Assembly: GCA_030840415.1 (NCBI GenBank)
Contig: JAVEEO010000517.1
Span: 1-9,748, forward strand
Direction: 5' to 3'
Source of the DNA: Pseudonocardiales bacterium
GTDB lineage: Bacteria; Actinomycetota; Actinomycetes; Mycobacteriales; Jatrophihabitantaceae
Length of the DNA stretch: 9,748 nt
Part shown: piece by piece, positions 4,745-9,748 of the stretch
How positions within the stretch are numbered: position 1 is the first letter of the stretch
Layout of the letters: every line of letters begins with the position of its first letter
Program-made: the position numbers and the translations under genes
The notes under the pieces: generated by a model
What the model was told of the DNA's origin: nothing
What the model saw: the letters and a program-made list of their open reading frames with translations, nothing else
Database searches by the model: none

Positions 4745-6130
4745 ATGGGCCGAGCGAACGTCTACCTGCCAGACGATCTGGAGCGCCGGGTGAAAGCCGC
4801 CGGAATCCCGATCTCGGAGGTGTGCCAGCGGGCATTGCTGGCCGCCGTGGTGGCGGCCGAGGGCGGTGGCCTGCCGTTCGGGCGCGAGATCGGGGCGCAG
4901 TTCCAGCGAGGCTGGCGGGCGGGCCAGCGCTGGACCGAGCAGGCCGCACCCGAGGTCCTGCTGACGCTGTTGCGCGATCAGCGGCTGGACGAGATCCCGG
5001 CCGAGGCGCTGCCGACCGACCTGTACTCGCTCACCGCCGAGCAGACCCTGGCCTGGGAGGCCGGCTTCTGCGAGGCGGCCCGGGCCGGGGTGCGGATCCC
5101 GGCACCGGCCGCCGCCGCGGGGGGCGAGGTGCTCGCCGAGCCGGCGCCGGGCGAGCAGCCCGTCGAGGCCGACGCTGCCGCCCCCGCCGAGACGGACTCG
5201 GCCGCAGCCGGCCCGGCCGAATCGGCCGGGGCAACCGAGCCGGCGGCTTCGGCGCGGGTGACCGGGCTGGGCGACGACTCGGGCTGCCAGATCGGCGTGA
5301 CGCTGGACGGCCACCGGGTGTGCTTCGACCCGCACGCGGCGCTGCGGGCCGGCAAGAGCCCGGTGTTCGCCGTGCTGGGGCAGGCCGACGAGCGGGCCCG
5401 GCTGGTGCTGAGCGTGGCCCAGGACGCCGCTGCCCGCGGCACCGGCGTGGTGCTGGTCGACCTGTCCGGCCAGCTGGCCTCGCGGGCCGCGGGGCTGGGC
5501 AAGAACGTCCGGGTGGTTCGCCGGCCGCAGGCCGCGGTACCTCGGCTGGAGGACCTGGTGCAGGGCGCGGTGGGCCTGGGCGGGTTGTGGGACACCGTCG
5601 CCGGCCTGTCCCGCGGCGCCGGGCTGGTGCAGATGTTCACCGGCACCGGGGACGAGCGGATCGAGCCCGGCTACGTCACAGTGATCGCGCTGTCCGACGC
5701 CGGCCAGCTCGGTGCGGCGCTGCCGGCCATGCAGCTGCTCGGCCAACTGGCCTCCCGGGCCGACTTCCCCCGGCTGCTGCACGTGGACCTGCCGGCCGGC
5801 ATCACGGTGCCGGCGCCGTTCGCGTCCCGGCTGAGCCGGATCGTGCGCACCGCCCGGCAGCAGAACACCGCGGTCGGGCTGTCGGCCGAGAGCGCGGAGA
5901 CGGTCGGGCAACTGGCCGGTGGCGGCGCGCTGCTGTCCACCGCGATCGCCTTCGCCACCAGCAGCCCGGCCGAGGCCGAGGCGCTGCGCAGCCTGCTCGG
6001 CGCGGACGCCCCGATCCTGGTGAACCCGCCGGGCGGCCCGTTCCGGCCCAGCGAGGATGCCGATCTCACCTGGGCAGCGATGCGCGACCTGCACGGCCGG
6101 CTCGGCCAGGTGCGGATGGAAGGCTGGTGA
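4745..6130 (+). CDS. Ribbon-helix-helix protein fused to a degenerate P-loop ATPase-like domain
   Basis: This 461-residue protein has three parts. Residues 1-40 (ANVYLPDDLERRVKAAGIPI and a following helix with SEVCQRAL) fit an RHH/CopG DNA-binding domain. Residues 45-115 form a charged, tryptophan-containing helical region without a name I recognise. A low-complexity Ala/Pro/Glu linker (118-172) leads to a C-terminal region (about 180-461) with an alternating strand-helix pattern like HerA/FtsK/VirB4-type ATPases: a hydrophobic strand and LGQADERAR (211-219) where a Walker A loop would sit, GVVLVDLSG (234-242), and PRLLHVDLP (342-350) where a Walker B strand would fall. The GKS/T and the acidic pair are absent, so ATP hydrolysis is doubtful. 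The ATPase relationship is inferred from pattern only. GAGAG lies about 8 nt before the ATG; an in-frame ATG at 4697 would run through the palindrome and is less likely. It follows trpS by 71 bp, and its partner and role are unknown. Confidence 0.75.
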   Translation: MGRANVYLPDDLERRVKAAGIPISEVCQRALLAAVVAAEGGGLPFGREIGAQFQRGWRAGQRWTEQAAPEVLLTLLRDQRLDEIPAEALPTDLYSLTAEQTLAWEAGFCEAARAGVRIPAPAAAAGGEVLAEPAPGEQPVEADAAAPAETDSAAAGPAESAGATEPAASARVTGLGDDSGCQIGVTLDGHRVCFDPHAALRAGKSPVFAVLGQADERARLVLSVAQDAAARGTGVVLVDLSGQLASRAAGLGKNVRVVRRPQAAVPRLEDLVQGAVGLGGLWDTVAGLSRGAGLVQMFTGTGDERIEPGYVTVIALSDAGQLGAALPAMQLLGQLASRADFPRLLHVDLPAGITVPAPFASRLSRIVRTARQQNTAVGLSAESAETVGQLAGGGALLSTAIAFATSSPAEAEALRSLLGADAPILVNPPGGPFRPSEDADLTWAAMRDLHGRLGQVRMEGW

Positions 6131-6135
6131 GCTAG

Positions 6136-6948
6136 CTAGTCCGTCAGGTCGAGCACCAGCGGCGCGTGGTCGGACGGGCCCTCGCCGCGCCGGGCGTCCC
6201 GGTCCACCCACGCCGACTCGACCCGCTGGGCCAGCGCGTCGTTGACCAGCGCAAGGTCGATCCGCATGCCGCGGCCCTTCTGGAAACCGAGCATCCGCAT
6301 CTCCCAGAAGGTGTAGGGCGGCCGGGCGTCCACGGCGTCGATCGAGGCCCGCGGCATCAGGTCGTGCAGTGGCGAGTCCGGACTGGCCTGCTGGATGGCG
6401 GTGACCGCGGCGCGCTCCGGGGTGCTGACGTGGGTGGCGCCGTCGAAGGCCGCGATGTCCCAGACGTCGCTGTCGAAGGGGGCCACGTTGAAGTCGCCGA
6501 GCAGCCCGTACGGCGCGGCCGGTCCGCGGACGGCCCGTTCGGCCACCGCCTGGGCACGGACGGCGTCGAGGAAGCGCAGCTTGTAGTCGAAGTGCTGGTG
6601 GCCGACCTGCCGGCCGTTCGGGACGTAGAGCGACCACAACCTGAGTCCGGCACAGCTGGCGCCGATGGCGCGATCCTCCACGGCGCCGTCGAACTCGGGC
6701 TGTCCGGTCAACCCGCGGGTGACCTCGTCCAGCCCCACCCGGGACAGGATTGCCACCCCGTTCCACCGGCCGGTTCCCAGGTGCGCCGATTCATAGCCCA
6801 GGTTCCGCAGCTCGCCGGCCGGCCAGGACTGCTCGGTGGCTTTGGTCTCCTGGGCCAGCAGGACGTCGGGCTGGCGCAGCTCCAGCCAGGTCAGCAGCCG
6901 GGGCAGCCGGGCCTTGACCGAGTTCAGGTTCCAAGTGGCGATGCGCAT
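6136..6948 (-). CDS. xthA: Exonuclease III family AP endonuclease
   Basis: The 270-residue protein is a magnesium-dependent endonuclease/exonuclease/phosphatase-fold enzyme that cleaves DNA at abasic sites and trims 3' blocks during base-excision repair. Catalytic residues align closely with E. coli exonuclease III: Asn7 (WNLNS), Glu34 (AQETK), Tyr108 (YVPNG), Asp151 and Asn153 (GDFNVAP), and the C-terminal SDHAP pair Asp260/His261. Length is normal for the family. The ATG at 6948 is chosen because the conserved MRIATWN starts there; the open frame extends 34 codons further upstream but that part is not family-like. CACTAT ends 6 nt before the ATG, so the transcript may be leaderless. The gene converges on the RHH gene with 5 bp between stops and diverges from the hydrolase gene. 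Its tie to the nearby NHEJ genes is only positional. Confidence 0.95.
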   Translation of the reverse strand: MRIATWNLNSVKARLPRLLTWLELRQPDVLLAQETKATEQSWPAGELRNLGYESAHLGTGRWNGVAILSRVGLDEVTRGLTGQPEFDGAVEDRAIGASCAGLRLWSLYVPNGRQVGHQHFDYKLRFLDAVRAQAVAERAVRGPAAPYGLLGDFNVAPFDSDVWDIAAFDGATHVSTPERAAVTAIQQASPDSPLHDLMPRASIDAVDARPPYTFWEMRMLGFQKGRGMRIDLALVNDALAQRVESAWVDRDARRGEGPSDHAPLVLDLTD

Positions 6949-7043
6949 CCACCGATAGTGGCAGCCAGCGTTCTCGACCGGTCCGGCGGCCGGTTCGCGG
7001 GTCAGGGCACCGGGATCGCACGGCGTCGGGCAGAATCGCCGGC
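6949..7043. promoter_or_regulatory. Divergent promoter region between xthA and the hydrolase gene
   Basis: The 95-bp gap must carry promoters for both genes. On the minus strand CACTAT (6960-6955) ends 6 nt before the xthA ATG. On the plus strand CAGAAT (7031-7036) ends 7 nt before the hydrolase ATG. Neither start has a good Shine-Dalgarno, so both may be leaderless. No clear -35 boxes or operator repeats are visible. Confidence 0.35.
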
Positions 7044-7931
7044 ATGGCATACCGGTTGACTACCATTCCAGCAGCTGACGGGCGCGCGCTCGGCGTCGCG
7101 CAATGGGGTGCCCCGGACGGCACTCCGGTCTTCGCCCTGCACGGCACTCCGGGTTCGCGCTACGGCCGGCACCCGGACGAGGGCGCCCTGGTCGACGCCG
7201 GGCTACGGGTGGTGACCTATGACCGGCCGGGCTATGGGGTGTCGGGCCGGTCGCGGGGACGGCGGGTGGTCGACTGCGCCGCGGATGTGGCCGCGATCGC
7301 CGACGCGCTGGGCATCGACCGGTTCGCGGTCACCGGCGGTTCCGGCGGCGGCCCGCACAGCCTGGCGGTGGCCGCCCGGCTCGGCAACCGGGTCACGGCT
7401 GCCGAATGCGTGGTCGGGGTGGCTCCCTTCCAGGCCGAGGGCCTGGACTGGTGGGCTGGCATGGATCCGCAGAACGTCCAGGAATTCGGCTGGGCGATCG
7501 AGGGTGAGCAGGTCCTGCACGACAACCTCGCTCGGCAGGCGGAGCAGGACCTGGCCCGCATCGAGCAGGACCCGTCGAAGATCCTCTCCGATGATTGGGA
7601 GCTTGCCGACGCCGACCGGGCCAAGCTCGCCCGCCCCGATGTCCAGCGGGTGCTGGTGGAGGCCTTCCACGGCGCGTACGCCGCCGGCGTCTGGGGCTGG
7701 GTCGACGACGACCTGGCGTTCCTGACCGACTGGGGCTTCACCCTGGACGAGATCGCGGTGCCGGTGACGGTCCGCTACGGCGCCCAGGACGTCCTGGTGC
7801 CCGCCGGTCACGGCGACTGGCTGGCCTCGCACGTCCCCGGAGCGAAGGTCGTCGTGAGCACCGACGGCGGCCACCTGACCGATCCCGACACCCGGGTCGA
7901 GGAACTGCGCGCGCTGGTCGCGGCCGGCTGA
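7044..7931 (+). CDS. Alpha/beta hydrolase
   Basis: This 295-residue cytoplasmic protein has the order of motifs of the alpha/beta-hydrolase fold: an oxyanion-hole loop LHGTPGSR (32-39), VTYDRPGYGVS (57-67), the nucleophile elbow GGSGGG with Ser100, the acid in YGAQDVLVP (Asp249), and His277 in GGHLTDP. Residues about 130-230, rich in charged helices, would form the cap over the active site. The complete triad argues for an active hydrolase or esterase, but the substrate cannot be read from the sequence. No signal peptide or membrane segment is evident. The ATG is favoured over later codons because the conserved fold starts directly after it. The gene is divergent from xthA and is followed by the PLD-like gene after 96 bp, probably as a separate unit. 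Confidence 0.9.
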   Translation: MAYRLTTIPAADGRALGVAQWGAPDGTPVFALHGTPGSRYGRHPDEGALVDAGLRVVTYDRPGYGVSGRSRGRRVVDCAADVAAIADALGIDRFAVTGGSGGGPHSLAVAARLGNRVTAAECVVGVAPFQAEGLDWWAGMDPQNVQEFGWAIEGEQVLHDNLARQAEQDLARIEQDPSKILSDDWELADADRAKLARPDVQRVLVEAFHGAYAAGVWGWVDDDLAFLTDWGFTLDEIAVPVTVRYGAQDVLVPAGHGDWLASHVPGAKVVVSTDGGHLTDPDTRVEELRALVAAG

Positions 7932-7974
7932 CCCTTCCCACTGCCGCGCGGCGTACTAAATCGCCGGTATGCCT

Positions 7975-8027
7975 CTCCTTGCTAGTGCTCGGCGGCTAGG
8001 GTGCCGGCGCGGGCAGGGAGGTCTGCG
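7975..8027 (+). promoter_or_regulatory. Candidate promoter and ribosome binding site of the PLD-like gene
   Basis: TAGGGT (7997-8002) is a reasonable actinobacterial -10, with CTCCTT (7975-7980) as a weak -35 at 16-bp spacing. AGGGAGG (8015-8021) is a strong Shine-Dalgarno 6 nt before GTG 8028, which decides the start against the in-frame GTG at 8001. Confidence 0.45.
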
Positions 8028-9698
8028 GTGCGACGACACGTTGAGAACGGCGGGCTCACGGTGCATGCCGTGGCCGGCAACCACGCGGTCTTCTTCGGCT
8101 TCGACCTGGCCGACGAGGTGCGGGCAGGCTGCCTGGGATTCGCCATCCGCCGTGAGGACCTCACCGATCACTCGGCGCGCTGGATGTCGGGTTTCAAGAC
8201 CTTCCGGTCCCAGGTGGCCGAACCCAACCTGACCGCGGCCTACCCGACTGAGACCAACCCGATCCAGGGCATGTGGTGGGGCGATTACACGACCAAGCCC
8301 GGGCACTCCTACCGCTACACCGTGGTGCCGCGCTACGGCAGCCCCGACGAGCTGACCAGCAGGGATTCGGTCTCGGCGACCCTGGACGTCACCACCAACG
8401 ACCCGGACGCCGGCATCCACGGCATCTACTTCAACCGCGGGGTGGCGGCCAGCCAGGCCTACGCCGCCAGGTTCGGTGACCCGCCGGACCAGCTGCCGCC
8501 TGATCGCCGGGCGGCAGCGCTGACCTGGCTGTCGCGCGGCCTACACGAGGCGCTGATCGCGTTCCTCACCACCGACGCCGGACCGGCGCTGGCGCTGCGG
8601 GCCGCGGTCTACGAATTCACCGAACCGAGCGTGCTGGCGGCGTTCGCCCAGGCCCGGGCAGCCGGGGCCGAGGTCCAGGTGGTCTATCACGCCGACGGCG
8701 ACCAGGGTGCCCTGAACGAGGCGGCGATCCAGGCCGCCGGCCTGGACCGCGCGATGCTGATCCCGCGTACCCACGCGGTGATCGCGCACAACAAGTTCGT
8801 CGTCCGGGCCGACCGGCTCGCGGACGCCACGCTGGCCGCCGCGCAGGTCTGGACCGGCTCGACGAACCTCAGCCAGGGCGGGATCTTCGGCCACTCCAAC
8901 GTCGGCCACGCCGTCCGCGACCCAGGCGTCGCCCGCGCCTACCTCGGCTACTGGGCCGAACTGTCCGGCGACCCCACCGCCCACCCCCTCAAGACGTGGG
9001 TGTCAGCGAACAGCACCTTCAACGGCGCCGCGGAGGCAACGGCTGGCATCCATACCCTGTTCAGTCCCCGGATGGACCTGCGTCCGCTCGACTGGTACGC
9101 CGCGGGTTTCACCGGCAGCACCGCGACCGCACATATCACTCTGCCGTTCGGCCTGGATGACAAGCACTTCGAGCCAGCCGTCACCGCCATGGCAGCAGAC
9201 GGGCCGCTGCGCTTCGTCATGCTGAACACCCAGGATGACCACCAGGACACCTGGTCACGAGACCAGGCCATACAGGTCGCAGTCGGCGCCGAAGGCGGCC
9301 CTGACGTGCTCTCGCGATGGGCAAAAGAGACGCTGACCGGCTTTAACGGACATGTCGACTACCTGCATACGAAAATTCTGCTCGTAGGCGCTCTCGGGGA
9401 AACGCCGACTACCATCTCCGGGTCCGCGAACTTCTCCGAAGCCTCGACCACCAGCAATGACGAAAATATGCTGGTCATTGCCGGGGACCGCGACGTCGCT
9501 GACGTGTACTTCACCGAATACATGCGGATCTTCCAGCACTTCTACGCCCGCTGGTGGGCGGCGAAGCTCGGCACTGCCGGTGCAGACAGCCACAGCTTCC
9601 TCACCGAGGACGACAGCTGGCAAGCCCCCTACTGGACCATGAGCCCTAAATCACGGGAACGCGATCTCTATGCGCATCAGGTGGGCGGCAACGGCTGA
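8028..9698 (+). CDS. Phospholipase D-like domain protein with two HxK motifs
   Basis: The 556-residue protein has an N-terminal beta-rich region (about 9-125, with HAVAGNHAVFFGFDL, then PIQGMWWGDYTTKPGHSYRY at 78-97) that looks like an Ig- or fibronectin-type domain, followed by two phospholipase D-type halves. The first half carries HNK (254-256) with GSTNLSQGG downstream (277-285). The second carries HTK (447-449) with GSANFS downstream (465-470) and DEN (478-480). In PLD enzymes the two histidines form one active site that cleaves phosphodiester bonds in lipids or nucleic acids. The Asp of the classic HxKx4D is missing at the usual spacing in both halves, which is tolerated in some members. 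No signal peptide is visible, so a cytoplasmic role is likely. The GTG at 8028 is chosen for its Shine-Dalgarno. Third-position GC is lower after about 9000 than before it. Lipase and nuclease cannot be told apart here. Confidence 0.85.
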   Translation: MRRHVENGGLTVHAVAGNHAVFFGFDLADEVRAGCLGFAIRREDLTDHSARWMSGFKTFRSQVAEPNLTAAYPTETNPIQGMWWGDYTTKPGHSYRYTVVPRYGSPDELTSRDSVSATLDVTTNDPDAGIHGIYFNRGVAASQAYAARFGDPPDQLPPDRRAAALTWLSRGLHEALIAFLTTDAGPALALRAAVYEFTEPSVLAAFAQARAAGAEVQVVYHADGDQGALNEAAIQAAGLDRAMLIPRTHAVIAHNKFVVRADRLADATLAAAQVWTGSTNLSQGGIFGHSNVGHAVRDPGVARAYLGYWAELSGDPTAHPLKTWVSANSTFNGAAEATAGIHTLFSPRMDLRPLDWYAAGFTGSTATAHITLPFGLDDKHFEPAVTAMAADGPLRFVMLNTQDDHQDTWSRDQAIQVAVGAEGGPDVLSRWAKETLTGFNGHVDYLHTKILLVGALGETPTTISGSANFSEASTTSNDENMLVIAGDRDVADVYFTEYMRIFQHFYARWWAAKLGTAGADSHSFLTEDDSWQAPYWTMSPKSRERDLYAHQVGGNG

Positions 9699-9748
9699 AT
9701 ACCTTGGTGACCCTGGTCAACTCGGGCGTACTGATCATGACCGGTCTT
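9699..9748. other. Unassigned right-edge sequence
   Basis: About 50 bp follow the PLD-like gene. TGACC-CT-GGTCA (9709-9720) is a short palindrome but lacks a T tract, so it is not a convincing terminator. A plus-strand frame from GTG 9708 is open to the edge (MTLVNSGVLIMTGL) and might be the start of another gene, but it has no Shine-Dalgarno and is too short to judge. Confidence 0.3.

Noticed and set aside
4565..6766. Very long minus-strand open frame of 733 codons
   Set aside because: It is antisense to the RHH gene and out of frame with xthA, with an Arg/Gly/Pro-rich composition and no domain.
6949..7050. 34-codon N-terminal extension of xthA
   Set aside because: Exonuclease III proteins start at the MRIATWN-like segment, and the extension would run over the hydrolase start.
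8001..8027. Earlier GTG start of the PLD-like gene at 8001
   Set aside because: It overlaps the candidate -10 and the strong AGGGAGG; GTG 8028 has correct spacing to that site.
1..9748. Mobile elements, CRISPR arrays, tRNA or rRNA genes
   Set aside because: No transposase, integrase, regularly spaced repeats, tRNA-like cloverleaf or rRNA sequence was recognised by eye on either strand.

Overview
The window looks like chromosomal DNA from a high-GC actinobacterium. Third codon positions are overwhelmingly G or C, GTG starts are common, several starts appear leaderless, and the Ku, LigD-type and TrpRS proteins resemble actinobacterial relatives. No insertion sequence, integrase, CRISPR array, tRNA or rRNA was recognised. 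Family assignments come from reading the translated sequences and from memory of the families; no database search was run.

Layout from left to right. (1) The 5' end of a minus-strand ABC exporter gene runs off the left edge. (2) A small plus-strand gene encodes a three-cysteine protein. (3) A bacterial non-homologous end-joining (NHEJ) locus follows: a minus-strand pair encoding an ATP-dependent DNA ligase and a LigD-type primase-polymerase, overlapping by 11 nt, divergent from ku. The functions fused in mycobacterial LigD are two polypeptides here, no LigD phosphoesterase domain is present, and Ku has a lysine/alanine-rich tail. (4) Next comes a tryptophanyl-tRNA synthetase of the TGDRPTG type, similar to auxiliary TrpRS enzymes. 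Its 200-bp leader contains a 16-codon reading frame with a Trp codon, its stop codon in a hairpin loop, and four mutually complementary segments that fit ribosome-mediated transcription attenuation. (5) A 461-residue protein joins an N-terminal ribbon-helix-helix DNA-binding domain to a C-terminal region that looks like a degenerate P-loop ATPase. (6) A minus-strand exonuclease III gene converges on it with only 5 bp between the stop codons. (7) An alpha/beta hydrolase gene diverges from exonuclease III. (8) A large phospholipase-D-like protein with two HxK motifs follows, and about 50 bp of unassigned sequence ends the window.

How the parts fit. Ku would hold DNA ends, the LigD-type polymerase would fill gaps and the ligase would seal. 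Exonuclease III acts in base-excision repair and may be only a neighbour. The trpS attenuator is the best-supported regulatory observation: the leader reading frame, Trp codon, antiterminator and terminator are all visible. The ribbon-helix-helix/degenerate-ATPase protein is the least explained gene.
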